NCBI GenBank assembly: GCA_039707655.1
Contig: CM077675.1
Location: 416,453,162-416,517,161, forward strand
DNA from: Elymus sibiricus
Taxonomy: Eukaryota; Streptophyta; Magnoliopsida; Poales; Poaceae
DNA length: 64,000 nucleotides
Direction: 5' to 3'
The notes below the pieces were generated by a model. The model saw nothing but the letters and a program-made list of their open reading frames with translations, was not told where the DNA came from and searched no databases. This document shows, piece after piece, positions 7,754-17,290 of the stretch. Made by a program: the position numbers and the translations under genes. Within the stretch, counting starts at the first letter, position 1. Every line of letters begins with the position of its first letter.

Positions 7754-10700
7754 ATGGATCAAAGAGACTTGGAACAAGAACAGTTGTTGGGGGAGATAAT
7801 CCTCGCCGGACGTGATGTCTTGTCATTTCTCAACGACACCGATGGTCTGGAAGGAGAGGATGACGGCTCCGGTGATTGAACAATGGAGGAGGAAGGACAT
7901 GATCATGATGGCTCCGGTGACCGAATGCCGTAGGAAGAAGGAGACCATGATGACGGCTCCGGTGACCGAACGGAGGAGGGAGCTATTGCAAAGTCCGGCG
8001 AGGTATATATTTTAATTAAGCCTGTGCTGACTAGCTAATTGATGCATTAATTGTTTTGGTATGTACATATATTAACTCTTCTTTCTTCTTTTATAGCCCT
8101 CCGGATCGAGCCAAACTTCGGTAACGAGACGAGGCCCAAAGAAGAGGTTGCGCAAGGATGAAAGGTTCACGATCACAGCACTCGCGGACGATGGCCATCC
8201 GATTGAACCCAAGCAGACCAAGGACGCATTTTCTGCTCAGTGCGGAGCTATTGTTAGGGACAACATCCCGATCAGCATCAAGCAATGGAATAAGCCTAAG
8301 GACGACGCCCCTGAAGGTGATTATGTCACCGATAGACAGAAAGATGATCTTTGGACCGTGCTGAAGGCAAATTTCACCCTACCGCCAGAGGAGGATCCGA
8401 ATAAGCGAGTTATAGAGCCACTGGTCAAGGCGTGTGCTCTTAAGAAGATGGCAGATCTATTCAGGAGGTGGAAGAATGAGTTGAAATCAAAGTTTGTCGA
8501 CAAAGGGAAGACTCCAGAATTCACCGGCCGATTTGAGAAGATAAGAGATCACTGGCCCACATTTGTGGCCTACAAGACATCGGACAAGAGTAAGAAAATG
8601 TCAGAGACAAACAAGAACAATGCTGCAAAGAAGCAGTATCACCATCACACGGGGTCAGGTGGCTACCTCAAAGCCCGGCCGTTGTGGGACAAAGCCGAGA
8701 ATGACCTGATTGCTAAAGGGGTCGTACCACAGACATTGAACTGGCCAGACCGTTAAAGGACTTGGTTCTTCGGGGTTGGGGGAACTTTGGACCCTGAAAC
8801 AGGGAAGTGTCGTTGGACGGACGAGCAATTTGCAATACCCGTCACGAAGCTTCAGAAGTATATCACCGCAGCGCAGGAAGGGACGTTCATTCCCGACAAA
8901 GAGAAGGACGAGCTGACTGAGGCCCTAGGGAATGCTGAGCACCCTGGACGAACACGAGGCACACCAGGCTCCGTTCCGTGGAAGGTTGGGTTTCCCGACG
9001 TAGGCGGTTACAGAAGCCGGGAGAGAAAGAGGAAAGCGGAGCTGAGCGACATGCAGAAGATCAATGCAAGACTACAAAAGCTAGAGGAACTTGAGAGCCA
9101 GCGAGCTGCCGGCCAACCATCTCAGCGGCACGAAGCTACCCCAGAAGCTACCCCGCCATCTCAGCGGAGAAGCAGCGTGGCTTCCACGGAGGCCGTTTAG
9201 CCTGACTTCACGGCTCCTATCTACCCCGTGGATACTATCACGGAGGCTCAACATTGCGAGCTTATGACGAAATGCCGGAACCTCACTTTCAAGGCGGTTG
9301 TCGGCTCTGTTGCACCTCCTCAACCCAACGGAACTTTTCACTGCCTTCCGATTCCACATGGCTATGCTGTTGTGATGGTGGATGAAGTAATGGAGGGATT
9401 TGAGGAGCTCGAGCTTGACCACTCTACAGGTGAAGGGGAGAATCAGCTGGTTCGTGCTCTGAGGAGTACATGTCTATGGCAGAAGGAGTACATCAAGCTT
9501 CCAAACTGGACGCCTCCGCCTCCTCCTCCTCCTCCGGCGAGTGAGGGCACTCCGCCTCCTCCTCCTCCTCCTCCTCCTCCTCCGGCGAGTGATCAGGGCA
9601 CCCCGCCTCCTTCTTCGGCTCCTCCGACGCGTGAGGGCACTCCGCCTCCTCCTTCGCCTACTCCGGCGCGTCGGAGCAGTCCGCCTCCTCCTCCGCCTCG
9701 TCGGCAACGGCGGAAGACAGACACCGCCGCTCCGGCTCCTCCGGCGCGTCGGAGCACTCCGCCTCCTTCTCCGCCTCGTAAGCAACGACGGAAGAGAGAC
9801 GCCGCCGGTCCGGCGGCTAGCAGTACAAGCAGAGGCAGGAGGCAATTCAGATACGGTCCATCTCTCAAGCCTCTGGAAAAGTTACCATATGAGAGGACCG
9901 AGTCTGAAAACGAGAAGATATGTCGTGCCCAAGTGAGGGACCATTTTGCAAAGAAAACTCCACCTCCGAAGGAGAAGCTAGATCCGGTGAAAGTGAAGCG
10001 CACTATCGATGCCCTGAAGCGACCACCACCGCCTCCGCCGGATTCCAACTTTGTCCGCTGTATTAAAAAGACATATCAAGATGCGCGGCAGTCGGGAAGT
10101 ACTTCCAGTGATGCAAGGTTAGCAAAACGAAGAAGTGGGAAAAAATTCCCCAGCTCGGCGAACAGGCGAACCAATCGTGCCCCCCGCTCAAGGTGTCTAG
10201 CCATATCGTCGCTAATCATCCGGGGATGGTGCCCGGTACCAATCCTGGTGATTACCAGAGCGATGATGTACAGTTTGAGCCGTTGGAGGTGGACGAATTC
10301 AGTTACCGGTACGGGCAGCCTCTCGTCAAACCTGATCATCCTCCTCTAACAATGATGATGCAAAAATTCCATGAATGGTACATGAAAACCTGCAGCGAGT
10401 CTGGGAGGGATACTTTGACGCTGAGAATTAAAGAGGAGCACGACCTCGTTGGAATGGATCAGTTGTCTGTTGAATTTGACGAGTTATTCCAGTTATACAA
10501 TCAAAAGGCCCTCGACAAAACAATCTTGACTTGCTACTGTCTGTAAGTACTACTTCTGTAATTAAGTCTCTATATATAGCTCAGCTCTTTCATTGCATGT
10601 ATATATAATTATCCTCACTATATTATGCAGATTGAAGATCGTCGAATGCAGAAAAGCACAAATCTATGACATTGGGTTCATTAACCTAAATATCATACAT

Positions 10701-11595
10701 GAGTTTACGGTTAAAAACAATGTCACACAAACCGAGGACAACTTGCTACAATCGTTGCTTAAAAATCAAAACAAAGAGACAATACTCTTTCCTTACAACT
10801 TCAAGTGAGTGTTACTGTCTTGTGCATATTCGGTTTCCCTTATTACTCGAGGTTATAGTAATGTAATTGATGAGTTATGCATGCGTGCGCAGGTTCCACT
10901 TTATTCTGCTAGAGATTAAGCTTGAGCGGGGAGTAGTAATCGTCTTAGACTCGAAACAAAAAGATCCCCAGGAATATGCGGACATGACTGAAATGCTCCA
11001 GAAGTAAGTTCAATCGATCATTATCGCATCATATCGGCAACTTTGTTCATTTCCTGATATCAAGTAATTATTTTCTTTGTCTGGCAGGGTTTGGAAAGAG
11101 TTCACTGCAATTGTTCCGGCACTGCCGAGGGAGCTGCGATTTACACACCCGAAAGTAAGTACTACTAGCTAGTTCCGCGCATCTCCCATTGATTCTAGTT
11201 TCATCAATACCATTTATCTTGCTTGATTATCAGTTTGATTGAACTCTATTTCTCGTAAAGTGCTTGTGGCAGGAAACCGGGAATGATTTTTGTGGATACT
11301 ACGTTTGCGAGTTCATCTACAACGCGACGACCCCTAAGCGGGGCTACTCTGAAAAACAATTTCAAGTGCGTAAGCAATAATATTCACAATTTTATTTTAT
11401 TACCATGATTTGTGTTGAGTTTCATTCATATATATGTATTGACCCCCTTCTTCAAATTAGATGTGGCAGATGTGGGATGAACTCCTACCACATGATCGCA
11501 TACGAGCAATTCAAGAGGAATTGGCGGGATTCTTTCTTGACCACGTCATAAATAAAGCCGGAGAATACCATCTGGAATTTGACATTAGATGTTAG
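7754..11595 (+). pseudogene. CACTA second gene: Transposase_24-like / proline-rich / Ulp1-like protease protein, disrupted
   Basis: Seven exons are supported by GT-AG borders that keep phase: 7754-8002, 8097-10542, 10631-10804, 10893-11003, 11088-11154, 11261-11365, 11461-11595. Exon 1 begins MDQRDLEQEQLLGEI. Exon 2 holds a Transposase_24-like region (about 8200-9000; LWTVLKANF, GRFEKIRDHWP, EHPGRTRG), a Lys/Glu helix and a polyproline tract (9510-9790). Exons 3-7 form a C48 Ulp1-type cysteine protease: His in KFHFILLEIK (exon 4), Asp in VIVLDSKQ, Gln and Cys in WQETGNDFCGYYVCEF (exon 6). Four in-frame stops (7877 TGA, 7931 TAG, 8754 TAA, 9198 TAG) and a frameshift near 10120 inactivate it, though the catalytic residues survive. 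Relatives are CACTA-encoded accessory proteins of unclear role; this copy is non-functional as one protein. Confidence 0.85.
9508..9790. repeat. CCT/CCG trinucleotide tract encoding polyproline linker
   Basis: Repeated CCTCCTCCTCCTCC and CCTCCGGCG units code for proline runs separated by ASEGT, TREGT and ARRSS-like spacers in the second CACTA gene. The CT-rich tract makes long meaningless Arg/Leu-rich frames in the other phases, which are not annotated. Confidence 0.85.
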
Positions 11596-11940
11596 GGATT
11601 GTAAGAGATCTTATATTGTATATATGTAGCTAGTAGCGTCGGATAGATATACGAAAACTTGTTGTTCGACCAATCTCTCGAAGAAAGAGAGGTCGATCAC
11701 TTCTCTCTGTATATGTTCATGACGATCTTGTGTACTTAATGGTTCCTTCATTTTCTTACTAGCTAGCGTGTCGAGTTCTCTCTATAGTAGCTACCGTCGA
11801 CCAAGCACGGAGAAAGAGAGGACACTTCTCTCTATTAGCTAGCTAACACAATATGAAACCCCTCAATTAACCCTCCAAAACCCCCTAAACCCCCCCTTTC
11901 AAAAAAAAACCCCAGCTCCTGCCAGATGCTGACGCGTGGA
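11596..11940. other. 3' flank of CACTA second gene, no gene seen
   Basis: The stretch after the protease stop codon contains short GAAGAAAGAGAGGTCGATCAC and CGGAGAAAGAGAGGACAC phrases with CTTCTCTCT runs, then a C/A-rich tract (11860-11910). It probably includes the 3' UTR. No coding potential or clear poly(A) signal was identified. Confidence 0.5.
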
Positions 11941-11942
11941 TG

Positions 11943-12153
11943 CGTTTTGGTCCCGGTTGGTGTTACCAACCGGGACTAAAGGTCCTCCTGCCTGGGCTCC
12001 CCACAGCGGCCACGTGGAGCCCCTTCTGTCTCGGGTTCTAAGCGAACCGGGACTAAAGGTTTTGGGCTTTAGTCCCGACCCTTTAGTCCCGGTTCCAGAA
12101 CCGGGGCTAATGGGCCTCTGGAACCGGGACAAATGGGCCTTTTTCTACTAGTG
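11943..12153 (+). repeat. CACTA right subterminal fold-back repeats and terminal inverted repeat
   Basis: Units TTTGGTCCCGGTTGGT...ACCAACCGGGACTAAAGG (11945-11981), CGAACCGGGACTAAAGG (12042-12060) and TTTAGTCCCGGTTCCAGAAC (12080-12100) lead to the terminus GGGCCTTTTTCTACTAGTG (12135-12153). Subterminal motifs of this type are the known binding targets of CACTA proteins; the TIR itself ends in the diagnostic CACTA on the complementary strand. Confidence 0.93.
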
Positions 12154-13150
12154 TATGTTCATCCCCATGATCAAGAGGTTCTGTGGGTGTTTGTTCTGAG
12201 AGAAGGAGAACTTCCGATCTAAGAAGAGCACCGGCATTAGGATTTAAGGCAGCAAAAGGGAAAATTGTTTCATCAAACACAACATCCCGTGAAATATAGA
12301 CGCGCCCAGCGGCAACATCTAGGCACTTAAAACCTTTGTGAAGATTGCTATATCCTAGGAAAACGCATTGTTTTGAGCGAAATTCAAGTTTCCTGGAGTT
12401 GAAAGGGCGAAGGTTCGGCCAACACGCACAGCCAAATACACGAAGAGCTTGGTAATTTGGTTGTTCCTGAAACAGTCGCTCACGGGGTGTCTCAAGATTT
12501 ATGACCTTGCTAGGAGTTCTGTTTATGAGATATGTGGCGGCTATGAACGCCTCATCCCAAAATTTTAAGGGCATGGAGGCGTGAGCTAACAAGGAAAGAC
12601 CAACTTCAACGAGATGGCGATGTTTTCTTTCGGCCGAACCATTTTGTTGATGTGCATGGGGGCACGAGACATGGTGGGCACGAGACATGGGGCACGAGTC
12701 GGTTTGCATGGTGATGATTTTTCGATCAAAGCGTCGTTCAACAAGGGCTTGGAATTCATGAAATATTTTGAATACTTCAGATTTATGTTTAAGAATATAA
12801 ATCCAAGTAAACTTGCTGTAATCATCGATGAAGCTAACATAATAATTCTTTCTATTAATAGAATCTCGGGCAGGCCCCCATACATCTGAGAAAATAAGCT
12901 CTAAAGGAGCATTGGAAACACTACTTGAATTTGGGTAAGGGAGTTGATGACTCTTGCCCATTTGACAAGCGTCACACACCCCCTCTTTATTCAACTCGCT
13001 ATTGGAAAAGGAAATTTTATTCTTGCTAAGAACATGCTGAACGATTGTTGATGAAGGATGTCCTAATCGACTGTGCCATTGTGATGGGGGGACCTTGGTT
13101 GCACAAACGCCTGCCTGCCCGAGCTTAAAGGAGCAGATGACAGAGGATAG
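12154..13150 (-). pseudogene. copia GAG_pre-integrase and integrase core, truncated and disrupted
   Basis: The frame starts near 13130 with QWHSRLGHPSS and CDACQMGKSH, the HHCC-type GAG_pre-integrase motif, followed by the integrase core: D in LIFSDVWGPA, D in IITMQTD and E in NGSAERKHRH. Between the second D and the E about 20 expected residues are replaced by a short duplicated segment around HHVSCPH (near 12660-12700), so the D-D-E spacing is wrong. The frame continues to RSEVLLLSEQ and is cut by the CACTA insertion. The frame before 12994 is shifted relative to the gag-protease part. Confidence 0.85.
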
Positions 13151-13202
13151 AGGCCACCTCTACACCTGCCGTGAAGAAGGGTTTTCCTCGTTGCCTTGTC
13201 CT

Positions 13203-14456
13203 TTACAAAGAAGAAGTGAGGATGAGTAGAAAGGCATGATTATCATACGATAAACGATGGGCAGAAAGCAGATTTTTGGTAGCTTGAGGCACATGCAATA
13301 TGTTTTTGAGATGAAGATTGCAAGTAGGGGTATGAATATAAGCTTGACCAACATGGCTAATTTCCATACCTACGCCGTTTGGCATGTTCACTTGATCTTG
13401 GCCAGAGTACTTCTCCCTCATCGTGAGCTTGTCCAGTTCACTGGTGATGTGATCGGTTACCCCAGTGTCGACATACCAGTTGGTGTCGACGCCGTAGGAG
13501 TTGGGGGCGCCATGGGAGTTGGTGTTGGTGTTGATGGCGGCAGCGCTTTTCTCTTTGGTGAAGGCGATGTCGAACCGACGGAAGCACTCCTTGGCGGTGT
13601 GGTTGGGCCTTGTGCAGATCTGGTAGAAAACTTCTGGGAGGTCGTTGCGGCCTCCTCCATTGCCACGGCCGCCGCGACCTTGGCCGCGTCCGCCGCCACC
13701 GCCATTGCCGCGACCACCATGGCCACGGCCGCCTCCATTACCACCGCGTCCTCCGCCGCGGTTGAATCCACCACGACCACCACGGGAAGCGGCGTTGGCA
13801 GATGAGTGGGAGGACTGACCTCCCTCGAACATGGAGAGCCTGCTTTCAAAGCTAATGAGCTGCGAGTAAAGCTCGCTCACCTTAATGGGAACAGTCCGTG
13901 CGCACACGGTGGAGACAAATGACATGTAGTCGAAGTCGAGGCCGGCGAGGATGTACGACACCATGTCATCGTCGGTGAGAGGTTTTCCCAGGGAAGCCAT
14001 CTCATCGCCTAGTGCCTTCATGCGGCCGATGTACTCGGCCACGGTCGAGGTGCCCTTCTTGGTCATTGACAGGGCCATCCTCGTGTTCACCACATGAGCT
14101 TGCGTCTGGGAGATGAACATCTCCGTGATCGCAGTCCATGCTGCGGCAGCAGTGGTGCAATGGGCGATCTGGACCATCACAGGAGGTGAGATTGAATTGA
14201 AAATAAAACTCAAAACCTGTGAGTCCTGAGCTTTGGCGATCTCATACGCCGGGTTGGGCACATCAGTGGGTTTGCCCTCCTTGTCCGTCAGCATGCGAGC
14301 CGGCTCTTGCCTCTCGGAGCTGAGGTAGGCGACGAGCTGCGCACCACGGATGGTCGCAAGCGCTTGCGCGCGCCACACCAGAAAGTTGGATCGGTGGAGA
14401 CGCTCGGCGATGGGGTTGAGCGCTGGGGCGACAGCGGCGGTGGAGCTCGAAGCCAT
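13203..14456 (-). pseudogene. copia Gag polyprotein with zinc knuckle and protease start
   Basis: A 417-residue frame: an N-terminal gag (UBN2-like) with ALSMTKKGTSTVAEY and LTDDDMVSYILAGL, a Gly/Arg-rich linker, a CCHC-type zinc knuckle near YQICTRPNHTAKECF in which the first Cys is Tyr, then the aspartic protease start WYVDTGVTDHI (usually D-T/S-G-A). The frame is lost at the LTSSL end, near 13203, by a frameshift inside the protease/GAG_pre-integrase junction. Its role in an intact element is particle assembly and RNA packaging. The Gly/Arg-rich stretch yields large antisense shadow frames that are not genes. Confidence 0.88.
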
Positions 14457-14488
14457 GGCAGCGGATGGGAGGATGTGCTAGAGGACTA

Positions 14489-14735
14489 GGCTCTGAATAC
14501 CATATAAGATTGGTTGAAGTGTATGCCTAGCAGGGACGCGCTGCGTGTTTATATAGGCAGAGTTTAGGATTTACAAGATTCGGAGGTTAGGAGATTGGAT
14601 TGATCCACAAGTTAGCTATACAAGATAAAGATCAATCACAACCACCTGAACCTAACCGATAACAAGAGAGAAAATCTACCTATACAATATACGGTTTATA
14701 TTTCACCGTATGGATTACAACCATATATTCTAACA
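14489..14735 (-). repeat. copia 5' LTR with primer-binding site
   Basis: On the minus strand the LTR begins TGTTAGAATATATGG at 14735 and ends near 14503, about 233 bp, with a TATATAAA box (plus strand TTTATATA, near 14549-14556). It is followed by TGGTATTCAGAGCC (14502-14489), a one-base-longer variant of the initiator-tRNA-Met primer-binding site TGGTATCAGAGC. This fixes the orientation and the outer edge of the insertion. Confidence 0.8.
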
Positions 14736-14814
14736 GTTTCGTTATTATTATTTTTGGCGATGAACAGCTAATGTCAGTTTAAACATTCTGAAAGGCAAAA
14801 GTAACTAGTAGCAA

Positions 14815-14820
14815 TTTATT
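14815..14820 (-). terminator. poly(A) signal AATAAA of the bZIP gene
   Basis: TTTATT on the plus strand reads AATAAA on the minus strand, 91 bases after the bZIP stop codon. The copia LTR edge (14735) is about 80 bases further on, so the insertion lies just outside or at the 3' end of the transcript. Confidence 0.55.
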
Positions 14821-14910
14821 GGCCCGAATTGATGTTGCTAGAAAAGCTCTTCTATTTTTGAGGATATCACCGGCACTTTGACACACAAGATAAATAGAAC
14901 TAACCTGCCT

Positions 14911-15585
14911 TCACCTCTTTACATCATCTGGCAAACCTGGGAGCCACTGGTTATTTGGAATATCAACGGCACCTTGACCCAACAGCTCGCCACTCATCAG
15001 ACCACAGCCATCCATTGTCGTGGCCGGCATCTCTGGACTGCAGTACACCGGATTGTTGCATTTGAGCCTAACCTTCTGGGAATCACCTAGGGAACTTCCC
15101 TGATCAGCCGAATCGTTGTTCTTCACAGGCCGCTTGTAAGGGAAAGCACCGAGCTCTCCTTCGATCCTCCCTCTAATGTCGACAAGCAGGCAGCGGAGCC
15201 TGGACGCCTCAGCCTCAAGCGCCGAGTGACTCTGAAGCCTCCTCAGAAGCTGCTTGTTTAGAGCCTTGAGGCGAGCCACCTCTTTCTCCAGCAACGTCGT
15301 GTGGGCCTTCTTCTTCTCGCGGTACTTCCTCACAGCTGCCCGGTTACCGGACGGGCGCTTCTTCTTGGGTCCGTCATTCTCTTGCGGCGACTCAGAGGTC
15401 TCGGCGTCGGCAACATCATCCGACTCCGCCAGTAGGATGTGAGTATATGCGACGTGCTCCGGGTCTTTCAGGATGTCGTCGAAGTAGCTGTCCATGGACA
15501 TGGAGCAGCTGTCGTGGGGATCGGTGCCCATGGCTGGGCGCAGGTACGTCTCCGGATTGGTGAAATCTAGGTCCCCGTCGTCCAT
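14911..15585 (-). CDS. bZIP transcription factor, group F (bZIP19/23 relative) lacking the zinc-sensor motif
   Basis: A 224-residue protein from ATG at 15585 (MDDGDLDF) to TGA at 14913-14911; an in-frame ATG nine codons upstream falls in the predicted 5' intron, so the downstream start was chosen. The basic region is residues 74-93 (GNRAAVRKYREKKK; N81-x7-R89), then leucine heptads to about 132 and the group F signature RCLLVDIRGRIEGELGAFPY (131-150). Group F proteins AtbZIP19/23 and cereal relatives activate ZIP transporters under zinc deficiency and sense zinc through a Cys/His-rich motif N-terminal to the bZIP. Here the equivalent segment (about residues 41-62, DPEHVAYTHILLAESDD) has no cysteine and only two histidines, and the protein is shorter than usual (about 260 aa from memory). 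It could be a zinc-insensitive paralogue, bZIP24-like, or a degenerating copy; the reading frame is intact. Confidence 0.88.
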   Translation of the reverse strand: MDDGDLDFTNPETYLRPAMGTDPHDSCSMSMDSYFDDILKDPEHVAYTHILLAESDDVADAETSESPQENDGPKKKRPSGNRAAVRKYREKKKAHTTLLEKEVARLKALNKQLLRRLQSHSALEAEASRLRCLLVDIRGRIEGELGAFPYKRPVKNNDSADQGSSLGDSQKVRLKCNNPVYCSPEMPATTMDGCGLMSGELLGQGAVDIPNNQWLPGLPDDVKR

Positions 15586-15602
15586 GGTCCTCAAGAACAA
15601 AC

Positions 15603-15805
15603 CTGGTAACATGAAGACGGCATGTATGAGATGCTCTTGCTACTTATTTTCATTCATTCGGTAATCGAGTGCAATTGACGGCATTGGGAAGGCCCCCTAC
15701 CGATGATGATTGGTTGAGGTCAACCGCGATCGTTCTTGCGGTGACAACCAAGATGAAAACGAAGAAGAAGCTGAAAAATGGGAAGGCTAGCTAGCTTGAT
15801 CTTAC
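15603..15805 (-). other. predicted 5' UTR intron of the bZIP gene
   Basis: On the minus strand, GCGG/GTAAGATCAAG (donor at 15805) and TTACCAG/GTTTG (acceptor at 15603) bound a 203-bp intron. The spliced leader then reads into GAGGACCATGGACG, giving the chosen start codon a good context. It is supported only by consensus splice sites. Confidence 0.5.
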
Positions 15806-16149
15806 CCGCAGACGAGATGAGTCGCGCCCGGATGGCCGAACCAATCCGGAGATGTGCTGGAGGAGGAGGATTGGTGGGCGGACGGCGGAGAAGGGTGGGG
15901 AATGACCAGCAACGTTTTCCTGTGCTATTCCTTCTCTTGTTCGCATTGACTTGGTTTCCTTTCTCGGGGTGGATGTTTTTCGTCCGATGTCGTCATCGAC
16001 GCGTAAGTGGAGAAGGGGTCCGTAATAACGTGAAGACAAGTAAACCGCTTTGCCCGGCCGGTAGGTTGATGTGCGCCACGGCGGAGATATTTTCAAGACG
16101 GACTGATGGAGGCTTGTGCGGCTCTACGCTCCCAGGGTTCAAGTGTCAA

Positions 16150-16455
16150 TCTAGTCTATCGAAACAGTAATGCAATTAGTGATGACGAATATATTCTGCC
16201 CAGTCAGTTTCTACCATCAGCGGCGCTTGGTACCAGTGTAAAGCAAATCGTAGCCCTTCCTGGCACGCCGCAAGCTCAGATTCGAGAGGTCAAGGGCAAC
16301 TGAAGAGTTGTCTACATGCAGCCAAAATTACTTGTCCTGCAGTGTGATTACGCAAAATCATGGCAGCACCTGATTCACCGTCTGTTTCGGCAAAGGAACC
16401 ATCAACATTAAGCTTCACATATCCTTCTGGCAGCGGCTTCCAGCATGCATGAGAA
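16150..16455 (-). pseudogene. LINE-type RNase H domain remnant
   Basis: The minus strand reads CWKPLPEGYVKLNVDGSF, then AETDGESGAAMILRN, an in-frame TGA, then PLESELAACQEGLRFALHW and LMVETDWAEY. NVDGS..., ESELAAC and VETD are the three acidic motifs of the RVT_3 (RNase H-like) domain found at the C-terminus of plant non-LTR retrotransposons and some host proteins. It ends in more stops after VETDWAEYIRHH. It lies about 340 bp upstream of the predicted first exon end of the bZIP gene, so it is a fossil insertion in or near that promoter. Confidence 0.75.
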
Positions 16456-16617
16456 TAATAATGCAAGCGAATAAATATTTGAAAACACTATTTGACGAAT
16501 GGTCACCAGGAGGGTGATGATGGTGATCGCCCTTCTCGTCGTCTGCTCTTACCGCACAGATCTTGGCGTAAATCATATGCCATGCCAGCTATCTGGAAGA
16601 GGAAAATGTGTGTGTGT

Positions 16618-16619
<2 letters not shown>

Positions 16620-16650
<31 letters not shown>
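16620..16650. repeat. 31-nt uninterrupted poly-G run
   Basis: GTGTGTGTGTGAG leads into 31 consecutive G, then AGGGCG. Such a run can form G-quadruplex structures and is unstable in replication and hard to sequence, so its exact length should not be trusted. Confidence 0.9.
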
Positions 16651-16651
<1 letters not shown>

Positions 16652-16739
16652 GGGCGCCCTTCTACAAGGTAGCCATGTGCACCTGCCAGTTGGGCTAGAG
16701 AAGTATTTGTGAAGACTTGGCGCTCAAATCCTGAAACTT

Positions 16740-17290
16740 TTCATTTTTGAAAGAACAAAAATCCCTGTTTTTAGAGGGTTTTTTTTTGTAATCTTGCCAT
16801 GTGCATTTTTATTATAGATAGTGTGGCAATTTCTTTTTTTATTCAAACCACGACATTTTTTCGTCTTCTAAGACATGGCAGTTTTACTTTCTCACATGTC
16901 AGTTCTATTATTAAGAGGATGGAGTTTTAATAATTAATAACCGGGCAATTTTATTAATAAGAAGATGAAAGTTTTATTTTAAGAGCATGGCATTTCAATA
17001 ATTAATAACATGGCATTTTTATAAATAAGGGGATGGCAATTTTATTTTTCATTTAGAGCATGACATTTTATTATTAAGAGGATGGCATTTTTATCAGATC
17101 ATTCTTTCTTCTTTTGCTGACATGGCATTTTTTACTTTGTAACATGACAGTTTTATTTATTAAGAGCATGACATTTTGATAAGTAATAAAATGGCATTTT
17201 TATTAATAGGTGGATGGCATTTTTAATAAGAGGGTGGCATTTTTGTTATTAAGAGGATGGCATTTTTATCATGTTATTTTTTTTTCTCTT
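16740..17290. repeat. degenerate (GGCATTTTTATTAATAAGAGGAT)n repeat
   Basis: The phrase GGCATTTTTAT or GGCAGTTTTAT recurs roughly every 25-40 bases with TTAATAAGAGGATGGC spacers over about 500 bp. It is AT-rich with no reading frame of note. Its origin is unknown; it may be the interior of an uncharacterised MITE or satellite. Confidence 0.7.

Larger units (their letters stand above)
1..12153 (+). mobile_element. CACTA (En/Spm-type) DNA transposon, 3' part; left terminus outside window
   Basis: The right terminus is visible: the run GGGCCTTTTTCTACTAGTG at 12135-12153 is the inverted complement of the usual Triticeae CACTA start, preceded by fold-back repeats built on TTTAGTCCCGGTT. Beyond 12153 the sequence changes abruptly into the integrase region of a minus-strand copia element, so the CACTA is inserted into it (the 3-bp target duplication would be TAT; its partner is off-window). 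Inside, in order: a small hydrophobic ORF, an intact TNP2 transposase (404-3703), 337-bp tandem repeats, an internal fold-back/promoter block (about 5560-5765), a GC-rich leader, a minisatellite, a large SNF2-derived inverted repeat (7130-7594), a broken multi-exon second gene (7754-11595) and the terminal repeats. The total element exceeds 12.1 kb. Confidence 0.95.
12154..14735 (-). mobile_element. copia-type LTR retrotransposon, 5' half, interrupted by CACTA
   Basis: On the minus strand the order is 5' LTR (14735-14503), primer-binding site, gag, zinc knuckle, protease, GAG_pre-integrase and integrase core, ending abruptly at the CACTA boundary (12153/12154). The rest (reverse transcriptase, RNase H, 3' LTR) should lie on the far side of the CACTA, outside the window. 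Gag-protease-integrase order with integrase before RT identifies the copia superfamily. Frame breaks show it is dead. Confidence 0.92.

Noticed and set aside
9474..10048. Long antisense Arg-rich and Gly-rich frames
   Set aside because: Shadows of the CCT/CCG polyproline tract of the CACTA second gene.
13257..13849. Plus- and minus-strand Ala/Val/Thr-rich frames over the copia gag
   Set aside because: They mirror the Gly/Arg-rich linker of gag in other frames.
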